A stretch of DNA of 64,000 bases from Luidia sarsii. Taxonomy: Eukaryota > Echinodermata > Asteroidea > Paxillosida > Luidiidae. Positions 21,485 through 32,316 of the stretch are shown piece by piece. The DNA lies in the NCBI GenBank assembly GCA_949987565.1, contig OX465111.1, positions 9,443,202 to 9,507,201 of the forward strand, read 5' to 3'. Position 1 is the first letter of the stretch; each line of letters begins with the position of its first letter. The notes under the pieces are model-generated. The model had not been told where the DNA came from, did no database searches, and saw only the letters and a program-made list of their open reading frames with translations. Both the position numbers and the translations under genes were made by a program.

Positions 21485-21605
21485 CTTCTACCACTTCTTC
21501 CCCTCTTCCTCCCTTCTCCTCCCCTCCCCTCCTCCCCTCCCCCTCCTCCCCTCCCCTCCTCCCCTCCCCTCCTCCCCTCCCCTCCTCCCCCTTAACCCCC
21601 TTCCC
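21485..21605. repeat. Polypyrimidine tract (CCCTCCCCTCCTC)n
   Basis: About 110 bp of almost pure C/T on the plus strand, so the minus strand is a run of G3-4 blocks separated by A. The mirror symmetry and G blocks are compatible with triplex or G-quadruplex formation. Confidence 0.8.
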
Positions 21606-23507
21606 GTGCTTTTGCTAGCATGAAAGGATTTTTTTTAGGCACTAAGGTTTGATGATCTACGTCATGTCATCTGACTCGACCAGAAGTGCCGTAGTAATTG
21701 TGTGTGTTACTGGTTTTCACATTTTCGAGTCAGTCTTTCTTTCTTCAGAAAGGAAAAGAGAAGGAAAAGCTACTGTATGCATTCTGTTACAACAGATGTA
21801 TAATTCTAGTTACAATGAGGCTATACAATGTTCAGAATTTCACATTCATTTGAGCATAAGTACCGTAACTTATTTCCTGATTTTTCTTTGCCAACTATGG
21901 AGACAGTGTACCGTACCAATTGAAATTATTTTCACTATTCGCCACCAATGTGGTGCGAGTGATTCTTGGTGAAAGGTCCCGCAATTTCTTATACTTACCA
22001 GACCGGGGAGTCATTTCCTTTGCGAAGAGAACCAGCGATTCGCGAATTCTGCGGCCATTGGTCCGAAGAGAAAATAATTACCGATCCGGGGAGTTGTCTC
22101 CTCTGCGAAGACTCGCGAAGACCAGCGGCCATAAACCGAGGGAGAAATTGCGCAGTACCGGTTCGGGGGGTGATTTCCTTCTAGAAGATTTGCAAAATCA
22201 AGCCACCATCCATCAAAGGAGAAACTACCGGTCCTGGACGTCATTTCTTTCACGAAGATAACTGCCGATTCGCGAATTTCAGCAGCAATCGATCAGGGGT
22301 GGGGGAGAGTTAGGGGGAGACAGGGTTTACAAGTCCAACGTAGGAAGCTCTCTTCGTGAATGATACGCAAACGATCTGCAAAGAAAGCACAACAATTTGC
22401 GACCTAAGGCCTAAAATTGTACGGCAAAAAAAAAACCTGTACGCCAACGATGGCGACATCAATACATGGTTGTTTTTTTCTTGGGGGGGGGGGCATGGTC
22501 ACATCGGCAATTGCTGTTTGTGGAGCCGGAATTGAAACTTCAGTTAACCGAAACAATCCTTAAACATAAATTTTTCCCGTTTCACTTTCACGTTCACGGA
22601 CACAACGCAAAAAATGCTACAATTATGAATGATATTTGCAGTTTCGCTGCATATTTTAAAGTTAGTCTGAGTACGTCAACTGCCGGCAGTATTAAGCTTT
22701 TTCCCAAATGAAACATCTTTCCCGTGGTACTGGTAGGCCTACTCATAATGTTATATGAAAGTTTATTTCTGTGCAAACTTATGTGTATAGTTACATAGAA
22801 CCTTCCTGAAGTCTTGATTTTTTTTTTTTAAGAGTGCTCAGGGATTACGTCTCGATTTGTGTTTTTTTCAGGAAAAGCACAAAAACTTGACAGCCGTGCA
22901 GTACTTGCCTGTTTTACATGGACTGTACATTTATCTGCTGCGTTATGCATATTATCAGCAGATCTCAGTTGGAAAAAAAAATTGTTATTAAAATAAGAGA
23001 AAACAAGACACAGTTGACAGACAGTTTCACAATCTCTTTTGGAAGATGTGTGGCTCTGAAAAGACCCGGTTTTGAAATTAATCCATTGGGTTTGAAACCG
23101 GAGGCACGGCCCTCCTCTCTCCACCATCTTGGGTAGCACTTGCCTCAAGTGGCTTATGTAACGTCGGCACTTATCTGCCTTGACCTCATTTTTATAGAGA
23201 AATCACTGATGCCTTTGATGAGTTGATCCTTTGTTGTGGGCTTTACTTTTTTCCTGAAGGTGCGCCTTAAGCTCTGCCCACAAACATTCAATGGGGTTGA
23301 GATCAGGCGACTCTGCTGTAAGTTACAGTAGTATTCATTCAACTAGATAGTCCTTGCACCCTCCTGCTTCCCGCCTTACCATACAACTTGATCCAGCAGC
23401 TACAGTACATGTACATGTGGATCCAGTAAACAAAGCAAGATGTTCAAAGTCAAATGCAAAGCAAAGGGTGAAAAATGACTGGTTTATGGTTAATGTGTGT
23501 GAAATAT

Positions 23508-23627
23508 AATTCATAGAGGTTTTGCCCTTAATCGACGTAATAAACACTGAGTGCTCAGTGCTTTGCCCGGTGCACTGAGCACTCAGTGTTTATCACGTCG
23601 AGTAAGGGCAAAACCTCTTTGAATTAC
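23508..23627. repeat. Near-perfect ~120-bp hairpin
   Basis: Arms of about 54 bp (left starts ttcatagaggttttgccctta, right ends taagggcaaaacctctttgaa) surround a loop of about 10 bases (tttgcccggt). Inside, actgagtgctcagtgc and gcactgagcactcagt pair perfectly. It could be a small foldback MITE or a transcribed hairpin; no direct repeat flank is obvious. Confidence 0.7.
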
Positions 23628-24493
23628 ATTATCCTTGACGCAAACATCATGTTATATTTATGGGTATGAAATAATTTTTAAAAAATCAACATCTTTCATA
23701 AATCATTGGTATATAATAATCACACGGTTCAGAGACATGTTCTGGTCCTTGTGTAGTCCAAGTTACTCGGACTAGTCCTTGTGCAGAATAATGCAATGAA
23801 GTACATGTATAAAGGCAGTACAACATCTCTGGCGGGAGAGTCTTGTCGTGTATTTTTATATTAACCGCTAGCTCTGAGCATGGGGCCAGCTTGAAAAGCC
23901 TTGGCGTTGCTCACAAAGCGCTACACATTGACAAGGACCTGCAGTGGGATGATGATTGACAGCTCTATTGTTAAAACGTGATACAACGTAAAGTCGGCTC
24001 ATGTAGACATCTTTCCAGAATTCTCGCGTTGTTTTTATATTTCATCCTGGGGAATTGGGAGAATTGTTCAACTAAGCCTTAGATTAGGCCTATTTGATAA
24101 TAAATTTCATTTAAAATGTTCCTGCTTATCAGGTTTAATGCAAATACAATGCATTTAAATTTTAGTACTTGCTTTATTTATCCCCACAATTTTTCGGGTG
24201 GCAAGCCGTTCAACAGACCCAGAGTTTGAGGTGACCCTACATTAGTGTTGTTAGCATGTACATGTACCAGTTTGGATGTCCATGTACATGTACTATCCGC
24301 CGGACGAACATGTACTTGTACATGGCCAAGTATAGAACTTCCTTTTGCTACTGTAGGCCTACGTCATGGATTCAGTTTCTGTCAACCGTTGGCTTGCAAA
24401 CTATGGTCGGTCGTAACGCTAAATTAAAAATACCGGTACAATTAATTTTACAATGTTTATAACCGAGTAAAACGCACCTGGCTCCCCCCCCCC

Positions 24494-24772
24494 ACAAGAA
24501 CCGTGTTCCAGCCTTTGAAACGTATGTGCAAGCAGTCAGTTCTCAAGTTTCCAACTCCTCTCATCTTACCCGTAAGCCCCACAATCTCCCTAGGGAAGAA
24601 CGTCTTGCTCTCACCACTCTACGTTCCCGCGGTGACATCATAATCAAGCCAGCAGATAAAGGGTCAGCCGTAGTAATCATGGATCGCCAAAAATAAATTG
24701 ATGAAGCCAATCGCCAACTTAACAATCCCCAGCACTATAAATGTCTGGACTCTAACCCCACTGGCAAATTTT
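24494..24772 (+). pseudogene. Penelope-like reverse transcriptase, N-terminal fragment
   Basis: The frame contains LTTLRSRGDIIIKPADKGSA, the Penelope-family N-terminal motif (L..LR.....I..ADKG.A.V..). A stop codon replaces a residue just after IMDRQK (about 24694). The frame runs into the 8-bp duplication CAAATTTT at 24765-24772 and continues in phase on the far side of the insertion at 26065. Confidence 0.75.
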
Positions 24773-26056
24773 TAAGGCTGGGTCGGTTCGGTTGGTCACA
24801 CCGTTTCCCGACCGTCCCGATCGGGACCCGGTTCCGGTTTTCCAAAACCAGTGTCCCGATAAAATAATAAAACACATAAGAAAATATGGCGAAGTCGTTT
24901 GGATTAACATTGTTAACCAAATAGGGTAGTATATAATTGATAGCGGTGTGCATCAAAGCTATGGTTGCTGGTTTTCCCATAGTAGTTAAAAAAAATCAAA
25001 GTCAATCCAAAGAAAAAATAAAACATCGAAAATACATGTAACATGTTAAAGTCAAGGTTTTCAAAAGTCCCTCCATCATATAAAATTCAACTGCTCATAA
25101 ATGTCGTACGAAAGTCGAGGCAACTTTTATTTCCTTTTCGTTCTCAAAATGAATTGTGCATACGGAAGGTCATGTTGGCTAGCGAGCTGCGCGCGCACTC
25201 ACCCCAGCGCGGCCTACACGTGCTCCATGGTTGTATGCAGGCACCATAGAGCTAGCTATAATTATGGCAGGCACACAGCGTTGCAGCCACAGCGCGCATT
25301 GCGCAATATTTTTTTTCTAAACGAACGAACTTTTCGATCCGACCAGGATCGGGCACGAAACCCTTGGCATGATTGAGTTTGGTTTTGTTCCTCCATGGAA
25401 TAGTATTGCGACGCTGGCGCCAAGTGCGGGCGTTGAAGTTAGCTGAAAAAGAACGTCCGTCTCACGCAAGACGGACGTCTGTTGATTAGACAGCGCGCAG
25501 TTACGACCGAACATGACAGCGCGTAACGCAACGACTGGCTGGCGAGAGCCATCGTTAACGCGTGTTTACGAGGTCGGTCGTCGGAGTCGAACTCTTTATC
25601 GTCGATTTGTTGCCCCAGTGATGACGATGGTGATTTTGCTCCTCGTGAAAAAATATAAATCCAAACACAGCTGAAAGTCTATCGGGCGTGTGTGGGACAT
25701 TCCCTCCAAGAATCATGCCTCATGAATATTGATCTTAGTGACGTGACGAAAGTGGAGTGTCATTCAAAGTGTATTTTCGGGAAATAAATGTGAATAAAAA
25801 AATTAAAAAATCGTGATCAAAAGGGTGCTGAAGGCTGCAAACAAATTTCAGTGAGGGAATATGTGAGACAAATCACAGCTTGAGTAGTTTATTGAAAACT
25901 CACGATATTTATGAGGAAAAAAGAGGTTACAAATTCACAACCATGAATTTGGAGCACACGCTATTCCTTATAGGGTTAGATTTTGGCCAATTATGGTTGG
26001 AAAAAATCGGGACACCGGTTCCCGGTTTTGAAAATAACCGGGATGTCGCAACACTA
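24773..26056. mobile_element. hAT-like non-autonomous element (1284 bp) inside the Penelope element
   Basis: A perfect 8-bp direct repeat CAAATTTT flanks it (24765-24772 and 26057-26064), the duplication length of hAT transposons. The termini are TAAGGCTGGG and, reverse complemented, TAGTGTTGCG, fitting the hAT terminal consensus (T/C)A(A/G)NG with poor inverted-repeat conservation beyond; both ends have Cs and Gs of a cccggtt/gggaaccgg type further in. It has no transposase frame. Removing it restores the continuity of the Penelope frame. Confidence 0.75.
25452..25480. repeat. Short perfect hairpin within the hAT-like element
   Basis: acgtccgtct and agacggacgt flank the 6-base loop cacgca. 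A strong but small hairpin; it may be a structural feature of the element. Confidence 0.6.
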
Positions 26057-27830
26057 CAAATTTTCAGAGCAAATTCAGGAAGTTTTGGATGACATGCGAT
26101 CACGTGATCATTTGAGTAAAAAAGCTCACATATTTCTATCACCGATCAATTGTAGAACTGCCAGATTCTACCTTCTCCCGAAAATTCACAAGACCAACAA
26201 CCCAGGGAGACCCATCATCTCTGGCAATGGTTTACCTACGGAACACATCTCTTTTCATTGACTCTTCTCAAACCCTTGGTTCCCCAAATCCCCTGATATG
26301 TCCATGACACTCCCGACTTTCTGGGAAAGTGTCAAGGATCAAATTCCTACCACTGCCATAATTGGTACTATTGATGTTTCCTCTCTATACACTTACATCC
26401 CCCAGGAAGAAGGCATTCAAGCTTGCTCCTTGGCCCTGGCCAAAGGAAAACAGTCTTCTCCACCCATCTCCGACATAACCACCCTCATGAGGCTAGTGCT
26501 GGCCAAGAATAATTTCTCCTTTCTTGGCAAGCACTATCTTTAAGTGCATGGCACTGCCATGGGCACTCGCATGGCTCCTTCCTTTGCTTGCCTCTTCATG
26601 GGTGACCTTGAGGAACGCATGCTCGGTGAGGCTCCATGCCGTCCCTGGATTTGATGGAGATACATAGATGACGTGTTCTTCATTTGGACTAGGGACGGTA
26701 GCAGCTTGAATGCTTTCTTTGACCACATCAATTCCTTCCATAGGACTATCAAATTTACATGGGAGCAGTCTCTTCAGCAGACCCACTTTCTGGACGTCAC
26801 CGTCCGGAAAGACCTCAATACTCTCACTACTGACTTGTATTCTAAGCCCACCGACACTCATCAATATCTCCATTCCTCCAGTTGTCACCCCAGACACTGT
26901 AAGACTGGTATAGCTTACAGCCAGGCCCTCAGATTGAGGCGCATATGTTCCAATGAGTCTGACTTTCGCCGCCATACACGTGTATTGGCCAGTAACTTGG
27001 TTGCCCCAGACACTGTAAGACTGGTATATAGCTTACAGCCAGGCCCTCAGATTGAGGCGCATATGTTCCAATGAGTCTGACTTTCGCCGCCATACACGTG
27101 TATTGGCCAGTAACTTGGTTGCTAGAGGCTATAGTTCTCGCCAAGTGAAGAACTCCATTGCTAAAGTCTATTCCATTCCCAGAAGTTCGGCACCAAAACA
27201 AAAGCCACCAGGTCCCAAGGACAAGCCCAAGGTTCCCCTAGTTACTTCCTACCACCCTTCTCTTCCTCCTCTCAGGAAGATAACTAATAAAACCACCATA
27301 TTCTCCACACTTCAGATCGTCCAAATTCGCCTGTTTTGGCTTTCAGGCTCCCCCGTAACCTGCGTGACTGAATTGTCCGAGCAGAGGTTCCCCCTTTGGA
27401 CTCTTCACCTCCAACTAAATTTGGTACATTTAAGTGTACCTCGCAAGACACATGTCAAGGAAATCAGGGACATTCTTCTGGAACTACCCACACGACCTAT
27501 GGCTGTATCACGTGCACTACCTCCAACATCATATACCTGATCTCTTGTAGAGTTTGTAATATTCAGTATGTTGGCGAGACCAAAAACACCCTAAAAAAAC
27601 GGATCTATGGCCATAGGTCTACTATCAAAACCGGTAAAATGGACACCCCTGTGGGGTATCACTTCAACCTCCCTGATCATTCGATATCAGATATGAGTGT
27701 ACTGGGCATAGAATCACTTGGTCACCGTAGTAATGCTGTCCGTCTTAGCCGTGAGAAAATGTGGATGAAGTGTCTGCGGACTATTCAACCACGTGGTCTC
27801 AACATCCAGGAGGGTAATGACTAACACCAT
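26057..27830 (+). pseudogene. Penelope-like reverse transcriptase with GIY-YIG C-terminus, main fragment
   Basis: Motifs in order: FYLLPKIHK, NPGRPIIS, a DVSSLYTYIPQEEG box carrying an RT catalytic Asp, [18 protein letters not shown], the WRYIDDVFF catalytic box, HFLDVTV, a LHSSSCHP.HCK block, LPRNLRD, and the GIY-YIG-type YLISCRVCNIQYVGET region. These identify a Penelope-like element whose endonuclease is the GIY-YIG type. Damage: in-frame stops after HISFH, after GKHYL and before WRYIDD; a 119-bp tandem duplication at about 26886-27118; and a frame change near 27300-27400. It is inactive. It would make DNA at a nicked or telomere-like 3' end. Confidence 0.8.
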
Positions 27831-29136
27831 GCATCTTTCTGATAATCCTTCTTTTGTGTTCAGTCCTTCACACTTCGCTCTTTGATCTTTCCCCCTCTTC
27901 TCACTAATCCCTACCCTACTCCTTGCCCTTCTCTTTGATCTTTCCCCCTCTTCTCACTAATCCCTACCCTACTCCTTGCCCTTCCCTTTGATCTCTCCCT
28001 ACCAGCTTCACTCTTTGTCCTTTGTTTCTCATCCGTGTCCTATTCACTCTCTCTCCCCTTCCTTCGTGTACATGTATCTGTTTTGTCCTTGTCACTCTGC
28101 CTTTGAGAAAGGTCCTGCTAGGATCGAAACGTCAGGCCCACTAAATTTTAATGTTAATAAATATTAATGAAAAGATAGACGACCACAAGAATACTCAGTA
28201 ATCTTCAAAAATCATATCAACACAAAATGCAGATTGTTGAATGTATATTTTGCGACAATTGAGGTCAGTTGTCCATTATTAAAGCTGACAGCCGCCGCAT
28301 ACCAAATGTAGGTGAAAGGCTGCAAACAAAAGAAAGGTCTAAAATCCTTTGCGGAAGTGTCAGAAATCACAAGAGGCAATTATCATATCAATTCTTTTTT
28401 ATGAGTGGTATGGCCTTAGGCCTTAGGTCGCAAATTGTTGTGCTTTCTTCGCAGATTGTTCGCGTATCATTCGCGAAGAGAGCTTCCTACGTTGGACTTG
28501 TAAACCTTGCCTCCCCCCAACTCTCCCCCACCCGTGATCGATTGCCGCTGAAAATGGTGAATCGGCAGTTATCTTTGCGAAAGAAATGACATCCCAGACC
28601 GGTAGTTTCTCCTTTGATGGAAGGCAGCTGTATTTTGCAAAGGAAATGACCCCCGGACCAGTACGGCGTAGTTCCTTTGGTTTATGGCCGCTGGTCTTCG
28701 CGAATCTTCTTGGAGGAGAGGACTCCCCGGATCGGTCATTATTTTCTTCTTGGACAAATGGCTGCTGAATTCGCGAATCGCTGGTTCTCTTCGCGAAGGA
28801 AATGACTCCCTGGGGCACGGACTGGTGAGTATAAGAAATTGCGGATGCTTTCGCAAAGAATCATTCGCACCAAATCGGTCACGAATAATGAAAATAATTT
28901 TTATCGTTACGGTACATGTATCAATGATGAGGTGGAATTTGCACCCAAACAAAGTTAAATGTCGGCTCCTGACCTGTGTGTACATACTATAACTATTGTT
29001 TTAGATATAAGAGTCAGTTTCGTATCAGCTTGTCCAACGTGATCCTGTGATTTGTCATTTAATTTCCTCCCCCTCATTTTCTATTGCCAAAATAACTTTA
29101 TTCAAAGTCATCATAATGTTATCTAACTTTTTGTAG

Positions 29137-29237
29137 AATCTCAGACACCACCACGACAGAAGAAGCGGAGCAATCAAGAGAAAGCAACAGATGATTACCA
29201 TTATGAACGTTTCAAAAAGCAACTTCGAAGATACTAA
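29137..29237 (+). CDS. Exon C (terminal coding exon) of the unrecognised gene
   Basis: The acceptor ctaactttttgtag precedes it. The first two bases AA complete the Lys codon left by exon B, and the frame then encodes SQTPPRQKKRSNQEKATDDY and a basic helix-like end (FKKQLRRY) before TAA at 29235-29237. Matching phases over an 8.7-kb intron packed with transposons support the model. A donor-like aag|gtaatc right after the stop suggests an intron in the 3' untranslated region. The C-terminus is highly basic (KKR, RRY), compatible with a nuclear protein; the function is unknown. Confidence 0.6.
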
Positions 29238-29316
29238 GGTAATCAAATTGGTCGTGTGATCCCCCAATTCCCAGTCATTGTTTCCTTTGTTATTTCCTAT
29301 TTTGTCCTTTTTATTT

Positions 29317-29470
29317 GGGAGGCCACCATCTAAGGGCTGGAAAGCTCAGATGATAATAGCACTGGTATGCAAAACCAGAGGTCTTTTGTGCAAAACCTGG
29401 TCCAGTCAATGTTTTCTTTGCCAAATTTGTTCTAATGTTCCAGTCAGTTTTCTCTCATTTGTTTGGAAAG
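29317..29470 (+). repeat. tRNA-like SINE-type repeat, unit 1
   Basis: gccaccatctaagggctggaaagctcagatgataatagcactggta has the layout of a tRNA 5' half with an A-box-like agctcagatg, followed by an anticodon-loop-like segment and a degenerate B box. It recurs at 29999, 30339 and 30568. The tRNA fold is too damaged to be a working gene. Confidence 0.55.
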
Positions 29471-29879
29471 ATTTTAGCTAAATGCCCACAACCTCCTTTA
29501 GGATGGAAACAAAATAAACCCATAACAGACCTCCTATCGTTATCTAGACAATTAGCCATTGTCTGGCACAATCACTTGCTAGAAACTTGCACTTACACTT
29601 TTCCAAAACAAATAATGGTTCTGCGACACATGTTTAAGAATGTGTAGAAACCATATGTTTTGTACAAAGCCGCATACTAAACGTTGTCCAGTTGACATAT
29701 ACTGGTATGCGTCGCAAAACCATGATTTGAGGGAAAGCTGCCCATCCATTGTTTTAGAAAAAAATTGCACCAAAGAATGACAATTGACTATATAATGATA
29801 GGCAGTCTGTTGTGGATTTGGGTTTCTTTCAACCTTTTTATGGTGCACATGTAGTTTTTTAACTAGAATCTTGCCATTT

Positions 29880-30150
29880 GGGAGACATAAATTGAAACAG
29901 CTGAATGAAAAGGGGACTGTGATCCCTGGAGGTACATGACAGTTAATGGTTAAATGCATCTGAACGGTGCAACCCATGCAAAGACTAGTTGACTATTAAG
30001 GGAAGGCCACCATCTAAGGGCTGAATTGTTCACAATGATAAGAGTGCTGCATGCTAAACCAGAGGTCTCTGGGACTGTTCCAATCTGGTCAAAAATGTCT
30101 TTGCCATTTTTCTAAATGTTTTAAATGTTCCCGTTAGTACTACTCTATTT
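29880..30150 (+). repeat. tRNA-like repeat, unit 2, with upstream module
   Basis: The upstream module (ctgtgatccctggag...cagttaatggttaaatgcatct...ttgactattaaggga) is followed by the tRNA-like block at 29999. The same module plus block recurs ~340 bp downstream, so the two units are a tandem duplication. Confidence 0.6.
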
Positions 30151-30249
30151 AAATATTTGACTTAAATTTGAAAAAAAGCTGCATCCACTTTGTATGTTCC
30201 CCAAGCTGCTGTAGCCCAGTTTACAACTGTTTGCATTATAATGAAAACA

Positions 30250-30640
30250 CAGGGGTGTGATCCCTGGAGATATATAGCAGTTAATGGTTAATGCATCTAG
30301 CCAGTGCCCCAACTCCGGCAAAGATTCGTTTGACTATTGGGAAAAGCCACCTTCAAGGTTGGACAGCTCAGATGGTAAGAGCGCTGGTATGCTAAACCCA
30401 GAGGTCTCAGTTTCATCCCAGTCCAGTTTAAGTTTTCTTTGCCAGTGTTCAAACTTCTTCAAAAGTTCCCAGTCAGTTTCTCTATGCTTATTTTACTAAT
30501 TTTTTCTCCCAAGAAACTAAGAACTCTGCTTTTGCAGATCCCCAAACTGCTGTAGCCAGGTTTACAACAAGTTCAGATGGTAAAAGCACACTTCTCGAGT
30601 TCGAGTGAGTCCTGGTCCAGTCAGTTTTATTTGCCATTTC
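30250..30640 (+). repeat. tRNA-like repeat, units 3 and 4 (last one partial)
   Basis: Unit 3 at 30339-30485 has the best A-box-like sequence (cagctcagatggtaagagcgctggtat) and B-box-like tctcagtttcatcccagtcc. Unit 4 at 30568-30640 is a fragment ending ctggtccagtcagtttta. A shared ccaaactgctgtagcc.ggtttacaac block lies before units at 30205 and 30540. Confidence 0.6.
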
Positions 30641-30729
30641 ATACTGTGATCAGCAGCAGTCTTTTTTTACTGGGTACATTTATGTGACTGAGTAATTTGT
30701 ATGATTTAATTTATCTTATAATATTTAAG

Positions 30730-30985
30730 TTCAATCTGTGGGCAGAAGAAAAGTCAACCTTTACAGCTAATCAAAGATAAGGGAAACCTCCTGCCAACAA
30801 CCAGCAACTGCCCAACAAGGATGCAGACCTTACTTTCACTGCTTCACTGATCCACATGGTATCCGTCCAAGAACATACACCCTCATCAGCAGACTAGATG
30901 ACATTTACTATGTGGCTTATTTGGTCTCATGGTTTCACTTTACATTACGGAAATTCAATAAATCAAGGGACCAACTTAGGACACT
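30730..30985 (+). other. Possible 3' untranslated exon with polyadenylation signal
   Basis: An acceptor-like cttataatatttaag precedes ttcaatctgtggg. The stretch ends with AATAAA at 30957-30962. If the donor-like site after the stop of exon C is used, this could be the last exon of that gene. This is inference only. Confidence 0.25.
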
Positions 30986-32310
30986 GTGGTATCCCCCTTA
31001 CATATGAAACCATTCAGCTTTCCTCCATGTAATATTGTAACAACTTACAACTCCAGAGAGGGGAGGAAGGGCAAAGGAGACAGGTCTGGCAAGAATCCCA
31101 CTGATAACCACCAAGTTTTATTTAGCAAACCACTACCAAGATGGGCATGCATGCCCTACCCAGGGACCTACGGAGGTCACCCGCCAACCAATTTAAGACA
31201 CTCCGATCGAACTTTGACCATTCCAATAACACTTTCTGGGCTGAATAAAAAAAACTCTTAAAAATGGGAGCTGCCTCACAAGGCTGGCCCCTAGGCCACA
31301 ACAATTTTAATAAAGTGTAAATATCTCTGTGGAATATAATCCACCAACAAGAAGGCACAACCCTAATGGGCTATTGCCCAAAAACAACAGAAAAGGATTA
31401 TACATTGAAAATGGGCATTACCCAACAGCTCTGAGCAATTGTTGTTCGGGGTTAGTGCTCGTGAAAAGATCGTGCAGTGCAGCGTGGGTCCAGCGTCTCC
31501 CTGAACCACACCAATGCCCCTCGCCTTGCTGACGATGACTGGATGAGCTGCTTCTGGCTGAAGCTCCACACCACTGGATGCTGTCGTGGCCTTGGAGACC
31601 CGTCCGGCCGCCGGTGCTGAGACGTTGACTGCCCTGCTTGATGGTCCTATGGGAGTCGCTGGCCGCCCATGTTCGATGGCCTACGGGAGGTGTTGGCCCA
31701 TGCCTGCACTGCATCCGGATCGGGCACTAACCGGAGCGGGCCTAACCCGTTCAGCGGGGTATTTTGTTATCTTTAATTGTGATGTATTAACCTTGCTTTT
31801 TCCGCCTACCATTAGTTGCTGACCTCAGGTCACTAATTTGCAAGCTTGCTAAGTATTCTTTCTCCGTAATGTAATTCTGTAATTTGTTATTAGTAAGTTG
31901 TTTCATTCTAGTATTAAATTTGATTGATTATCCTATTTGCTTGTCAGCCACCCGTTTTCCAACAAGGCCAACAGTATTCGGCCCACACGGCCAACATAAA
32001 TCACAGGCCCACACGGCCAACACAGATCACATGGGGAACACACCCATGGAGGGCCCAGCGGCCGTCACAAACATTCAACATACGAGGCCCAGCGGCCAAC
32101 ACCAGTGGGCACACCAGACCCGGCAATACCGGCCGTGCACGGCCGTAACATAAACACGAACGCACAAACATAAACAAGTGCCAGCGGTCAGGAATTCAGG
32201 AGGAGGATGTATCCTCACACCGGTAACTAATAATCAATTCAGGTGTATAGAGCACTATCACACCTTGGTACATTCGTGTCAAACAATATCTTTCCTTGTG
32301 GTACATCAAA
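30986..32310. other. No recognised gene; GGCC-rich degenerate short repeats at about 31965-32150
   Basis: Short frames on both strands lack motifs. Between 31965 and 32150 the phrase cacacggccaaca / cccagcggcc recurs several times as an irregular short tandem. The stretch lies 3' of the gag-like minus-strand frame and may include its untranslated end. Confidence 0.35.
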
Positions 32311-32316
32311 GAAAGA

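Larger units (their letters stand above)
24464..28152 (+). mobile_element. Penelope-like retroelement, 5'-truncated, interrupted by a hAT-like insertion
   Basis: It is a plus-strand element carrying a Penelope-type reverse transcriptase and a C-terminal GIY-YIG region, followed by a C/T-rich 3' untranslated region ending gtcaggcccactaaattttaa. It sits exactly where the spacer of the large DNA element is split, so it inserted into that copy. The N-terminal part and any pseudo-LTR duplication are missing. Other tails of the same family lie at 15176-16376, 44940-45590, 62500-62560 and 63945-64000. Confidence 0.8.
21904..28918. mobile_element. Second copy of the large inverted DNA element (diverged, with nested insertions)
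   Basis: The left end (CAGTGTACCGTACCAATTGAAATT) and the reverse-complemented right end (CATGTACCGTAACGATAAAAATT) are similar inverted termini, followed by the same subterminal blocks as the 2438-12279 element (actattcg.gaccaa, accagaccggggagtcattt). The core 22570-23030 matches 9330-9715, and the spacer matches 6780-7475 in reverse. The spacer is split by a Penelope insertion: sequence adjoining at 7050-7090 in copy 1 is separated here at 24463 and 28170. Flanking TA is clear only on the right, so the exact left border is uncertain. It lies inside the intron between exons B and C. Confidence 0.6.

Noticed and set aside
26493..26975. 160-residue minus-strand frame
   Set aside because: It is antisense to the Penelope reverse transcriptase motifs, which are the real coding signal.
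29317..30485. Functional tRNA genes
   Set aside because: A-box-like sequences are good, but the acceptor and T stems do not pair and the B box is degenerate.
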